From: JANQPX01 sp051010395
Lineage (GTDB): Bacteria; Pseudomonadota; Alphaproteobacteria; Geminicoccales; Geminicoccaceae
Assembly (NCBI GenBank): GCA_051010395.1
Contig: JBPCVQ010000483.1
Location: 1 to 24,235, forward strand
Length of the DNA: 24,235 nt
Reading direction: 5' to 3'
Numbering within the stretch: position 1 is the first letter of the stretch; each line of letters begins with the position of its first letter. The position numbers and the translations under genes are program-made. The notes beneath the pieces are model-generated. The model was not told the origin of the DNA, did no database searches, and was given only the letters and a program-made list of their open reading frames with translations. Below are positions 1 through 7,664 of the stretch, one piece after another.

Positions 1-75
1 AAGAGAGAAGGGAAAGAGAGAAAAGGGAAAGAGGAGAAGAAAAGGAAGAAGGAAGGAGAGGAGGAGGGGAGGAAA
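1..75. repeat. 75-base homopurine tract at the window edge
   Basis: Every base from 1 to 75 is A or G; the first pyrimidine is C at 76. The base composition is unlike anything else in the window, and the tract begins abruptly inside an otherwise normal-looking reading frame. It could be a low-complexity sequencing or contig-end artefact, which I favour, or a real polypurine (triplex-capable) tract. Confidence 0.85.
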
Positions 76-159
76 CGAACCGAGCCGGGCAAGGCGCATG
101 ACGTCAGCGGGCGAGCGCAAGGGCTCCGTCGGCACCGCCCTCTGCATTACTTCCGTCAT
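1..159 (-). CDS. 5' fragment of an unidentified gene running off the left edge
   Basis: On the minus strand an ATG at 159 is preceded by a strong purine-rich ribosome site (GGGGGGAC, about 6 bases upstream) and opens a frame with no stop to the window edge. The first 28 codons read MTEVMQRAVPTEPLRSPADV and then MRLARLGS, which looks like genuine protein. The remaining 25 codons lie in the all-purine tract at 1-75 and give only F, P, L and S, which looks like low-complexity or artefactual sequence. It lies 142 bases downstream of the dipeptidase-like gene on the same strand, so it is probably the third gene of that operon. I do not recognise the product. The start is reasonably supported; everything beyond codon 28 is doubtful. 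Confidence 0.4.
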   Translation of the reverse strand, partial: MTEVMQRAVPTEPLRSPADVMRLARLGSFPPLLLSFLLPFLLLFPFSLFPFSL

Positions 160-301
160 GATGTCCCCCCGTTCTTCAGATGTGGGCAACTGGCTCGCCG
201 GCCATCCATCATATCAAATAGGTCGAAACCTCTTGGTGTGACTACTTCATTGGGTTCCCGCCGCCCTCGAAGAAAGCGTCCCGCTTACGGTTCAACTGAA
301 T

Positions 302-1318
302 TCAGCCAGCGGCGGTCGGCCCGAAACTATTCTTATAAAAACGCAGCCAGTTCTCGCCCATGATACCTGCGACCTCGGCATCGCCGAGGCCGACATCCCG
401 GAGCCCCGCTTCGATGTTGGAAAAATCGCGATTGTCCTTGAACCAGGAGGGCATCGGCGGGAAGCCGGCGTCGTTCTTCGAACCCTCGCCGTAATCGATC
501 TCCTTGGTCCAGCGACCGACCCGCATCCACGTCACCACGCTGTCCGGCTGATCCTGGCAAAGGTCGGTGCCGATTCCTATATTCTCGACGCCCATCAGCT
601 CGGCGGTACGAGAAATCATCTCGCAGAAGCTCTGCAACGTGCAGTTCGATTTGTCTTTGAGGTGATGGGGATACACGGAAAAGCCGAGCATGCCGCCGGA
701 CTGGCCGAGCGCTTTCAGCACCTCGTCCGATTTATTACGGAGCGCCGGATGCCAGAAGGCGGGGTTCGCGTGGGTGATGGCGATCGGCCTTTCCGAAAGA
801 TCGATGGCTTCCAGCGTCGAGCGCTCGGCGGAATGGCTCATATCAACAACCATGCCGACCCGGTTCATCTCCTTGATCACCTGCCGTCCCATGCGGGTGA
901 TGCCCGGATCCTCCGCCTCGTAGCAGCCGGTCGCCAGCAGCGACTGGTTATTGTAGCTGAGCTGCATGAAGCGCGCACCAAGGGTGTGCAGCACCTCCAC
1001 AAGCCCAATGTCGTCCTCGATCGGCGACGGGTTCTGAAACCCGAAGAAAATCGCGGTGCGGCCAGTCTCGCACGCTAGCCTGACGTCGTCGCCGGTGCGC
1101 CCCTGGAAGATCAAGTCCGGAAACTGCTCGAACCAGCGATTCCAGCGCTCGATATTGAGCACCGTTTCCCGAAAATTCTCATGATACGCGATGGTGACAT
1201 GCACCGCGTCCACCTCACCCTCGCGCATCTGCCGAAAAATCTTCTCCGACCAGTTCGCATACTGAAGATTATCAACCCGGTACGACCGGGTGTGTGGACT
1301 TTGCTCTGTGTTTGTCAT
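302..1318 (-). CDS. Membrane dipeptidase-like protein (peptidase M19 family), divergent metal site
   Basis: A 338-residue protein of the renal dipeptidase (M19) family, a TIM-barrel amidohydrolase relative that normally cleaves dipeptides with two zinc ions. I chose the ATG at 1318 (MTNTEQSPH...) because the longer frame to 1480 overlaps the upstream dehydrogenase and its extra residues are low-complexity. Family residues present: H162 in DMSH, H183 in ITHAN, R194 in ALRNKSDE and D252 in GIGTD. The usual N-terminal HxD metal pair is replaced (RVDNLQY, residues 14-20), and the bridging Glu appears as Q95 in GFQN. The C-terminal IMGENWLRFY is typical. It starts 4 bases after the dehydrogenase stop, so the two are co-transcribed. 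I recall similar proteins beside dimethylglycine/betaine catabolic genes in Pseudomonas, so a role in degrading a small amino compound is possible. The substrate is unknown, and dipeptidase activity should not be assumed. Confidence 0.88.
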   Translation of the reverse strand: MTNTEQSPHTRSYRVDNLQYANWSEKIFRQMREGEVDAVHVTIAYHENFRETVLNIERWNRWFEQFPDLIFQGRTGDDVRLACETGRTAIFFGFQNPSPIEDDIGLVEVLHTLGARFMQLSYNNQSLLATGCYEAEDPGITRMGRQVIKEMNRVGMVVDMSHSAERSTLEAIDLSERPIAITHANPAFWHPALRNKSDEVLKALGQSGGMLGFSVYPHHLKDKSNCTLQSFCEMISRTAELMGVENIGIGTDLCQDQPDSVVTWMRVGRWTKEIDYGEGSKNDAGFPPMPSWFKDNRDFSNIEAGLRDVGLGDAEVAGIMGENWLRFYKNSFGPTAAG

Positions 1319-1322
1319 GGGG

Positions 1323-2771
1323 TTATTCCGGCAGGCCGGATGCGATGTAGGAGGTTTTGACGGTGGTATAAAATTCCTTGGCGTAGCCGCCCTGTTCGCG
1401 CGGGCCGTAGGAGCTGTCGCCGCGACCGCCGAACGGGACGTGGTAATCGGTGCCTGCGGTCGGCAGGTTGACCATGACACAGCCGGTTCGGGCGTTACGC
1501 CGGAAGTGGCTTGCTCGCGCGAGTGAGCAGGTGACGATGCCGGAGGTCAGGCCGAAATTGGTGTCGTTGACCGTCGCCAGGGCTTCGTCGTAGGAGCGGA
1601 CCTTGATCACTGATGCGATCGGCGCGAACATTTCTTCACGATTGATGCGCATGGCGTTGGTGGTGCCGGCAAAAACCGCGGGGGACATGTAATAGCCCTC
1701 GGATGCCATCGACAGCCGTTCGCCGCCGCAGAGAAGCTCGGCGCCCTCGCCTTTGCCGATCTCGATATAGTCGAGATTTTCTCCGAGCTGCCCTTCGCTC
1801 ACCACCGGTCCGATCTGCGTGCCCTCGGCAAGCGCATGCCCGACTTTGAGGGCCTTGGCGCCCGCCACCAGCTTCTCGACGAAGGCGTCGTGAACACCCT
1901 CATGGATGATCAGACGGGAAGAGGCTGTGCATTTCTGGCCGCTGCCGCCGAATGCACCACCCAGCGCCACGGCAACCGCGACGTCGAGATCGCCATCATC
2001 CATCACGGCGAGCGCGTTCTTCGAGCCCATCTCCATCTGCACCTTGGTCAGGTTCGGGATTGCCGCGGCGGCAATGCCCTTGCCGACCGGGACCGAGCCG
2101 GTGAACGAGATGGCATCGACCTTCGGGCTTTCCACCAGCTGCTGGCCGATCGAGCGGCCGGAACCCATCACGAGATTGAAAAGCCCCTTGGGCAGATCCT
2201 GCTCGGCGATGATCTCGGTAAGCGCTACGGCGGAGGCGGGGGTAAGATTTGCGGGCTTCCAGAGCACCGCGTTGCCGAAAGCGAGAGCGGGCGCGATTTT
2301 CCAACTCGCGGTGGCCGTCGGGAAATTCCAAGGGGAAATGACCGCGACCACGCCCACCGGCTCACGCCTGACGTCGATCTCAATGCCGTCCCGCACACTG
2401 TCGGCATTGTCGCCGATCTGCCGAAGCGTTTCGGCGGCGTAGTAACAAAAAAACTGACCGGAGCGGTAAACCTCGCCCTTGCCTTCGGCAAGCGGCTTGC
2501 CCTCTTCGCGGGACAGGAGTTCGCCAAGCTCGGTGGAGCGTGTCATCAGCGCCTGGCCAATCGCCATCAGCGCATTATATCGGCGTTCAATGCCAGCAGC
2601 AGCCCATTCCACCTGCGCCGTGCGCGCCGCATCGAGCGCGATTTGCAGCTGCTCGGCGCTGGCCTGGGCGTAGAGACCGATGATGTCGGACAGATCGGAT
2701 GGGTTGCTGTTCTCGATCTCGCCTTCACCGTCGACCCATTCGCCGCCGATGTAATTAAGCTTCCGATCCAC
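1323..2771 (-). CDS. NAD(P)-dependent semialdehyde dehydrogenase (ALDH superfamily)
   Basis: A 482-residue aldehyde dehydrogenase that oxidises an aldehyde to a carboxylate in the cytoplasm. The sequence resembles the 2-ketoglutarate semialdehyde (2,5-dioxopentanoate) and succinate semialdehyde dehydrogenases. Catalytic residues are visible: N149 in SPWNF, general base E247 in MEMGSKN (most relatives have ELGGKN) and nucleophile C281 in GSGQKCTASS. FTGSVPVG (223-230) is the cofactor loop. The start is GTG at 2771, preceded by GGGGAG about 7 bases upstream. It is the first gene of the minus-strand operon with the M19 protein and is divergent from a LysR gene, the classical arrangement for a LysR-controlled catabolic operon. 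The exact substrate cannot be fixed from sequence alone; a product of sugar-acid, hydroxyproline or amino-acid breakdown is plausible. Confidence 0.92.
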   Translation of the reverse strand: MDRKLNYIGGEWVDGEGEIENSNPSDLSDIIGLYAQASAEQLQIALDAARTAQVEWAAAGIERRYNALMAIGQALMTRSTELGELLSREEGKPLAEGKGEVYRSGQFFCYYAAETLRQIGDNADSVRDGIEIDVRREPVGVVAVISPWNFPTATASWKIAPALAFGNAVLWKPANLTPASAVALTEIIAEQDLPKGLFNLVMGSGRSIGQQLVESPKVDAISFTGSVPVGKGIAAAAIPNLTKVQMEMGSKNALAVMDDGDLDVAVAVALGGAFGGSGQKCTASSRLIIHEGVHDAFVEKLVAGAKALKVGHALAEGTQIGPVVSEGQLGENLDYIEIGKGEGAELLCGGERLSMASEGYYMSPAVFAGTTNAMRINREEMFAPIASVIKVRSYDEALATVNDTNFGLTSGIVTCSLARASHFRRNARTGCVMVNLPTAGTDYHVPFGGRGDSSYGPREQGGYAKEFYTTVKTSYIASGLPE

Positions 2772-2886
2772 GATTTATCTCCCCGACACGACTGAGACAC
2801 GCTGCTCTATAGAGCCACTATGGACGGAATCTTTCATTTCAGTCAAAATCAAATTACTGTAAATTATTTAAGAAAAACTGAATTAA
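2772..2886. promoter_or_regulatory. Divergent intergenic region between ALDH and LysR genes
   Basis: This 115-base gap separates two divergent genes and is strikingly AT-rich on the LysR side (2835-2886). TTCAGT at 2838-2843 is mirrored by ACTG at 2856-2859 and by ACTGAA at 2877-2882, giving an imperfect dyad of the kind LysR proteins bind. No convincing -35/-10 pair was identified, and the LysR gene has no clear Shine-Dalgarno. Assignment as the LysR operator is inference from geometry. Confidence 0.4.
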
Positions 2887-3771
2887 ATGACCATCAAGAT
2901 CGATATGCTCCGCTGTTTCGTCGCCGTAGCCGAAAGCGGCAATCTTGCCGATGCGGCGGAGAGGCTTGGCCGCACCCCGTCTGCAGTGTCGATGATGCTC
3001 AAGCAGTTCGAAGAGCATCTGAATGCACCTCTGTTCGAGAGTGAGCGCAAGAGCCGGCTGACGGCGCTGGGCGCCTTCACACTCGATCAGGCGACGCGCG
3101 AACTCGATCATTTCGAACGCACGATCGCGGCGATCGATCATTTTTCGAAGGCCAAAGCCGGCTTCGTGCGCGTCGCCGCCGTGCCTTCGGTTGCTGAGGC
3201 TATTCTTCCCACTGTTGTCCGCGACTTCCTCCGTGATCATCCGGGCGTGCAGATCGATATCCGCGATATGGACAGCGCCGCCGTGCTGCGTGAACTTGAT
3301 CGGGAACGGGTCGATCTCGGCCTTGCAACAGCATCCGGCGCCGGTGCCGAGATTGCGCGGGAGGAACTTTTCTCTGATGCTTTCGGCGTCATCTGCCCGC
3401 CCGATCATCCGCTCGCAGAAGAACCCGAGCCGATTGGATGGTCGACCCTCGATCCCTGGCCTTTCATCGCCAACGGCATCTGCCAGCACATCAAGGACGA
3501 ACATTTTCAGAAAGTCTTCGTCGGCTCTCGGCTGATGGTCCGAAACACCACCTCATTGCTCGCCCTCGTGCGCGCCGGCGTCGGTGTGACGGTCCTGCCC
3601 CGCCTCGCGATCGAGCGCGCCGAGAACACGCTTCGCTTCTTACCAGTCGCCGACCCGTCGGCACGGCGACGGATCGACGTCCTTCGCCGTAACCACAACA
3701 AGCCGACGCCTGCCGATCTGGCGTTCGAAGCGGCTATCCGTCGCGCTGTGCGTGACACTGTTACCGCCTGA
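2887..3771 (+). CDS. LysR-family transcriptional regulator
   Basis: A 294-residue LysR regulator. The N-terminal winged helix-turn-helix spans about residues 5-62 (LRCFVAVAESGNLADAAERL then GRTPSAVSMMLKQFEEHL). The effector-binding, periplasmic-binding-protein-like domain runs from about residue 88 (KAGFVRVAAVPSVAEAILP) to 290. Length is normal for the family. It is divergent from the dehydrogenase/dipeptidase operon and is followed on the same strand, 136 bases later, by an ABC importer, so it may control both. The ATG at 2887 lacks a clear ribosome site, but the N-terminus aligns well with family members. Confidence 0.93.
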   Translation: MTIKIDMLRCFVAVAESGNLADAAERLGRTPSAVSMMLKQFEEHLNAPLFESERKSRLTALGAFTLDQATRELDHFERTIAAIDHFSKAKAGFVRVAAVPSVAEAILPTVVRDFLRDHPGVQIDIRDMDSAAVLRELDRERVDLGLATASGAGAEIAREELFSDAFGVICPPDHPLAEEPEPIGWSTLDPWPFIANGICQHIKDEHFQKVFVGSRLMVRNTTSLLALVRAGVGVTVLPRLAIERAENTLRFLPVADPSARRRIDVLRRNHNKPTPADLAFEAAIRRAVRDTVTA

Positions 3772-3846
3772 TCCATAGCAGCCAGAGGCCACCTGTCCTT
3801 TCCGCCGAGCGGAGTGCGAAGATTTCTATCTGCTGAAGCCCTTGCG

Positions 3847-3866
3847 AAACCCGTCAGCTGGGTTTT
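3847..3866 (+). terminator. Possible terminator/attenuator hairpin after lysR
   Basis: AAACCC (3847-3852) pairs with GGGTTT (3860-3865) around a 7-base loop, followed by only one further T. It sits between the LysR stop and the binding-protein start. The stem is short, so termination is weakly supported. A second small hairpin, TCCGC-CGA-GCGGA, lies at 3801-3813. Confidence 0.3.
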
Positions 3867-3907
3867 CGATGGGTGAAAGAAAACAACGAAGCAGAAGGGA
3901 GACCACC

Positions 3908-4927
3908 ATGCTCACCACCAATAGACGAACCGCCCTCGGGCTCATGGGCGCGGCCGCCGCTTCCGGGCTGGCTATGCCGGCGATTGCGCAAAATCGGAAG
4001 ATCACCGTGGGCGCCCTTCGCTTCACCAGCCATTCCGGCAGTTTCATCGCTGTGGAACGCGGCTACTTCGCCGACGCCGGGCTTGACGTGGAGCTGAAGT
4101 TCTTTCAGGCGGCGCAGCCCATGGCGGTGGCCATTGCATCAGGCGACATCGACTATGCCGTGACCGCGATCTCCGGCGGGCTGATTTCGTTGGCCGGAAA
4201 GGGGGCCATCAAGGTAATCGGCGGCGCGCTTTCCGAAGAAGAGGGCATCGACGGGCAAAAGATCCTGGCCTCGGATGCCGCCTTCCAGGCAGGCTTGACC
4301 AGCCCGGCTGGCCTCGACGGCAAGAGCTTCGGCATGACCACGGCCGGATCTTCCTTCCATTATATGGGCTCCAAGGTCGCGGCAGCCGAGGGCGTATCAC
4401 CGAGCTTCAAGCCGCTGCAAAAGGTCGGCGCGATCATCGGCGCGCTCAAGTCCGGCCAGATCGATGCCTGGTCGATCGTGCCGCATATCGCAAAGCCGCT
4501 CGCCGGCTCAGGTGCCGTGCACATCATCGGCAATGTCTCCGATTATCTGCCGGACTATCAGGTCACGACCGTTTTTACCTCGACGGCCAACGCCGCCGAA
4601 GAGAAGGGCATGACCGCCGATTTCCTGGCCGCTTATGCAAAAGGTGTCGCCGACTACAACGGCACGATGATCGACAAAGCCGGCGGTGACGATGGGATCA
4701 ACGATCTGGTCGATCTCATTCACCAATATGTCTATACGGACCGACCGCGCGAAAAGGCCGCCCCCTCGATCATCAACGGCACCATGCGCTTGAAGGAAGG
4801 CGCCACCCTCAACCTCGCATCGGTTCGTGATCAACTGGAATGGTTCCAGGCCGAGGATCTCGTCGATGCCTCGATCACGCTCGACTCCCTGGTGGATGCC
4901 AGCTACGTCGAAACGACGGATGGCTGA
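3908..4927 (+). CDS. ABC transporter substrate-binding protein, nitrate/sulfonate/NMT1 type
   Basis: A 339-residue periplasmic binding protein of the SsuA/TauA/ThiY-like (NMT1) superfamily. The start is ATG at 3908, preceded by AGAAGGGAG. A more upstream ATG at 3842 would put 22 residues before the signal and overlaps the hairpin there. The N-terminus NRRTALGLMGAAAASGLAMP ending in AIAQ is a signal peptide with a twin-arginine look (RRTALGLM), cleaved after AIAQ around residue 28. The first lobe begins KITVGALRF and contains the typical GYFADAGLDVEL and IASGDIDYAV segments. It is followed 48 bases later by the ATPase and then the permease. Ligands in this superfamily range from nitrate and alkanesulfonates to pyrimidines, so the substrate is not determinable here. 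Confidence 0.92.
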   Translation: MLTTNRRTALGLMGAAAASGLAMPAIAQNRKITVGALRFTSHSGSFIAVERGYFADAGLDVELKFFQAAQPMAVAIASGDIDYAVTAISGGLISLAGKGAIKVIGGALSEEEGIDGQKILASDAAFQAGLTSPAGLDGKSFGMTTAGSSFHYMGSKVAAAEGVSPSFKPLQKVGAIIGALKSGQIDAWSIVPHIAKPLAGSGAVHIIGNVSDYLPDYQVTTVFTSTANAAEEKGMTADFLAAYAKGVADYNGTMIDKAGGDDGINDLVDLIHQYVYTDRPREKAAPSIINGTMRLKEGATLNLASVRDQLEWFQAEDLVDASITLDSLVDASYVETTDG

Positions 4928-4975
4928 GATGTGATGAGGGAGCATTGCACACCGTTTCCTCTCGCCTGATCCATC

Positions 4976-5743
4976 ATGGAACTCAGACTGGATGGCATCG
5001 GCCACAGCTATGGCGAGACCGAGGTTCTAAGCGACATCTCGCTCGACATCCCCTCCGGTCACATCGTCTGCCTGGTCGGTCCATCGGGATGTGGCAAGTC
5101 CACGTTGCTGCGCTTCATCGGTGGCCTTGAGCGTCCAGGATCTGGCCGTGTGCTGCGGCTTGACGAACCACCTGACGATTGCCTCAATCCGCTGACCTAC
5201 GTCTTTCAGGATTTTGCGTTGTTGCCTTGGCGAACGGTGCGCGGCAACGTCTCCCTGGTGCTCGAGGATCATGGCATCAGCGGAAAGGCGGCAGGCGCGA
5301 TCATCGCGGATGTCCTCAGCCGTACCCGGCTCGCTGATTTTGCCGATGCGCTGCCCAGGCAGTTGTCCGGCGGCATGAAACAGCGGGTCGCGATCGCCCG
5401 AGCCCTTGCCGTGAAGCCTGCGGTGATGCTGATGGACGAACCGCTTTCAGCGCTCGACGCCCAGACACGAGAACTTCTGATCGACGACCTGATCACCCTT
5501 TGGACCCGCACACCATTCACGGCCGTCTATGTCACCCACAATCTCGCGGAAGCCGTGCGCCTCGGCCATGTAATCGTTGTGCTGTCCCGCCGACCGGGGC
5601 GGATTCGTGAGGTTGTGCATCTGAAGAAACCGCTTGCCGAACGCGGCTACGCCGATCCCGATCTGGACGCTACGCAAAAACATCTCTGGACGTTGATGCG
5701 CGACGAGGCCGTTGCTGCTGATGCCGAGCTGATCGATGGCTGA
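4976..5743 (+). CDS. ABC transporter ATP-binding protein (SsuB/TauB/NrtD type)
   Basis: A 255-residue cytoplasmic ATPase that energises the importer. All nucleotide-binding motifs are intact: Walker A GPSGCGKST (35-43), Q-loop Q79 in YVFQDFALLPWRTV, signature LSGGMKQR (130-137), Walker B VMLMDE (150-155), D-loop SALD and switch H188 in YVTHNLAEAV. LPWRTV after the Q-loop is characteristic of the nitrate/sulfonate/taurine importer ATPases. It overlaps the permease gene by 8 bases (5736-5743), so the two are translationally coupled. Confidence 0.95.
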   Translation: MELRLDGIGHSYGETEVLSDISLDIPSGHIVCLVGPSGCGKSTLLRFIGGLERPGSGRVLRLDEPPDDCLNPLTYVFQDFALLPWRTVRGNVSLVLEDHGISGKAAGAIIADVLSRTRLADFADALPRQLSGGMKQRVAIARALAVKPAVMLMDEPLSALDAQTRELLIDDLITLWTRTPFTAVYVTHNLAEAVRLGHVIVVLSRRPGRIREVVHLKKPLAERGYADPDLDATQKHLWTLMRDEAVAADAELIDG

Positions 5744-6545
5744 ACCAACGCCCGTTTCAGACGGCCGTGAGGTCCATTTTCGCGGCGGCGGTTTTGCACC
5801 GAGCACCCGGCGTTGGGTCGGTTTTGCAGTTTTCGCTGGGCTCGTAGCCCTGATCGAGCTTGGCACGCGCTCGGGCTGGATTACGCCACTGACCCTGCCG
5901 CGACCGAGTGACGTGCTCCAGACCTTTCAGGAACTCTACCAGTCCGGGCTCCTCTTCAAACACCTGATCCCATCGATCACGCGCCTGATCGTCGGCGCCG
6001 CCATCGGCGTCAGCATAGGCATCGCGACAGGCGTCCTGATCGCACTTTTTTCTTATGTCCGCGCCGGTCTCTCTCCGCTGATCGCGGCGATCTTTCCGAT
6101 ACCCAAGATCGCGCTCCTCCCCCTCTTCGTGATCTGGTTCGGTATCGATGAGGGCTCGAAATACGCGCTGATCGCATTTGGCACCTTCACCCCGACTGTC
6201 GTCGCGACATTCGGGGCCGTCGACAATGTCGACCGAACACTGATCCGCATGGGGCAGAGCTTCGGCCTCTCCTGGTTCTCGATCGTAAGGAAGATCGTGC
6301 TCCCAGGCGCCATGCCGGGCATCCTCTCCGGTCTCAGGATCAGCCTGGCGATCGCCATCATTCTCCTGGTGGCCGCCGAGATGCTTGGTGCCGAATTTGG
6401 CATCGGCGCCTATATCCTGGAAGCCGGCTCGCTCTATGACCTCGAGCGGTTATTCGCAGGCGTCGTGATCCTGTCGCTCCTGGGCGTCCTGGTCAGTGCC
6501 GCTATCGGCTTTCTGGAAAAGCGGCTCCTCAATTGGCGGGCATGA
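5736..6545 (+). CDS. ABC transporter permease (SsuC/TauC type)
   Basis: A 269-residue inner-membrane protein with about six hydrophobic segments, beginning near WVGFAVFAGLVALIELG and ending near FAGVVILSLLGVLVSAAIGF. The EAA loop that contacts the ATPase is visible as MGQSFGLSWFSIVRKIVLPG followed by AMPGILSGLRI. The PIPKIALLPLFVIWFG segment is typical of the SsuC/TauC family. The start overlaps the ATPase stop by 8 bases. It is the last gene of the importer operon; a hairpin follows directly after its stop codon. Confidence 0.94.
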   Translation: MAEPTPVSDGREVHFRGGGFAPSTRRWVGFAVFAGLVALIELGTRSGWITPLTLPRPSDVLQTFQELYQSGLLFKHLIPSITRLIVGAAIGVSIGIATGVLIALFSYVRAGLSPLIAAIFPIPKIALLPLFVIWFGIDEGSKYALIAFGTFTPTVVATFGAVDNVDRTLIRMGQSFGLSWFSIVRKIVLPGAMPGILSGLRISLAIAIILLVAAEMLGAEFGIGAYILEAGSLYDLERLFAGVVILSLLGVLVSAAIGFLEKRLLNWRA

Positions 6546-6560
6546 CGAGGCGGCGCCTCG
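6546..6560 (+). terminator. Hairpin directly after the ABC operon
   Basis: CGAGGC (6546-6551) pairs perfectly with GCCTCG (6555-6560) around GGC, immediately after the permease TGA. There is no following T-run, so it may be a factor-dependent terminator or an RNA-stabilising 3' hairpin. Confidence 0.4.
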
Positions 6561-6600
6561 ATGCATCAGAAGGTTTGCCTTTCATCGTGTCGCCTGGCTT

Positions 6601-6730
6601 TCGGGCAGGTTGATCCGTGTCTTCGTCGTGTGTTTCAGCACAAGAACGTTGCCTCTGCCCGACCAGACTTGGCGGCATACCGTCGATTCTTGACGATAAC
6701 CCTAGGAGCCAAATGAGGTGGCCACGCCAC
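6601..6730 (+). repeat. Mosaic intergenic element, copy 1
   Basis: The gap between the convergent permease and TIM-barrel genes holds an inverted pair TCGGGCAG (6601-6608)/CTGCCCGA (6655-6662), then GCATACC (6675-6681), ATTCTTGAC (6686-6694) and a 22-base block at 6709-6730 identical to 10037-10058. The same order of blocks occurs in copy 2. Its last base is also the first base of the TIM-barrel stop codon as written on the plus strand. This fits a short, non-coding dispersed element of the RIME-like type known in rhizobia; the family assignment is inference. Confidence 0.55.
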
Positions 6731-7563
6731 TAGAGCACGGTCTGGTAGCGTTCCTTGATCGTCCTGACGACCTCATCCGGATCGCGCTGCCACCAATCGC
6801 GTGACGAAAAAATCTCGACCTCGATCAGCCGGTCGAAACCTGCCCTCTCGATCCATCCCCGGATCTTCCGGTTGTCGATCAGGCCGTCGCCGGGCATGCC
6901 GCGGTCCAGACGGACATCGCGGGTTTCCGGCAGCCAGTCGCTGACATGGAAGGAGGCGAGCCGGTCGCCGGCCCGCGTTATTTGTTGCTCCAGAGCCGGG
7001 TCCCACCAAAGGGCGTAGCTGTCGACGGTGAGGCCGAGCACGTCGTCGGCATCGAGCTGGTCCAGCCAGTCATTGGCGTCACCCAGCGTCGAGAGGACGG
7101 AACGCAGGCCGCAGACCATGGGGTGGAGCGGTTCGAGTGCAAGCGTGACACCAGCATCTCGCGCATCGGGCAGGAGTTGAGCCAGACCGTCCAAGGCGCG
7201 TTTTCTTGCGTCGTCGAGGTCGGGATCGTCGGGATCGAGACCGCCGGTGAGCGTTACGATGACTTTCGCGCCGAGTTCGACCGCCTGCTCGAAGCGACGG
7301 CGATTATCGTCGAGGGCCTTGGCGAAGTCCGAAGCGTCGGACGCCGTCAGAAAGCCGGCCGAGCAAAAAACTGGCGCCTGAACGCCACTGTCGGCAAGGG
7401 CGCGCTTGGCGGCCTTCAAGCCGGCGGCATCGAGCATGTCGCGCCATATCGCCGTTTTGAAAACGTTGTTCCGGGCAAGACAATCGACTGATTGATGAAA
7501 GTCGCAGCGCTCGAGCAGTGTCACCTGGTGGATGCAGAGGCGTTCAGGATCGGGTGGATTCAT
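6730..7563 (-). CDS. Sugar phosphate isomerase/epimerase-like TIM-barrel protein
   Basis: A 277-residue member of the xylose-isomerase-like TIM-barrel superfamily (AP endonuclease family 2 fold), which includes IolE, hydroxypyruvate isomerase and ketose epimerases. Four expected metal ligands are visible: E144 in LALEPLHP, D181 in LTVDSYALWWD, H206 in ASFHVSDW and E250 in IEVEIFSS. GMPGDG (222-227) is the conserved C-terminal loop. Length is normal. The start ATG at 7563 follows AAAGGGCC at about 10 bases. It converges on the ABC importer, and its stop codon touches the repeat element. The reaction is not determinable; a catabolic isomerase or dehydratase is likely. Confidence 0.85.
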   Translation of the reverse strand: MNPPDPERLCIHQVTLLERCDFHQSVDCLARNNVFKTAIWRDMLDAAGLKAAKRALADSGVQAPVFCSAGFLTASDASDFAKALDDNRRRFEQAVELGAKVIVTLTGGLDPDDPDLDDARKRALDGLAQLLPDARDAGVTLALEPLHPMVCGLRSVLSTLGDANDWLDQLDADDVLGLTVDSYALWWDPALEQQITRAGDRLASFHVSDWLPETRDVRLDRGMPGDGLIDNRKIRGWIERAGFDRLIEVEIFSSRDWWQRDPDEVVRTIKERYQTVL

Positions 7564-7664
7564 GGAGTAGGCCCTTTGGCGGCATGCAGATCCAGGAGAC
7601 TGGATCAGATGAGAGCGTAGAGCTCTCTCTTCGATGCGGCCAGACTGCTACCGCCCGCTCGGCA

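Noticed and set aside
1836..2795. Long 319-residue plus-strand frame opposite the aldehyde dehydrogenase
   Set aside because: It is an antisense shadow. The minus-strand protein has all ALDH catalytic residues, while this frame is His/Arg/Asp-rich with no recognisable domain.
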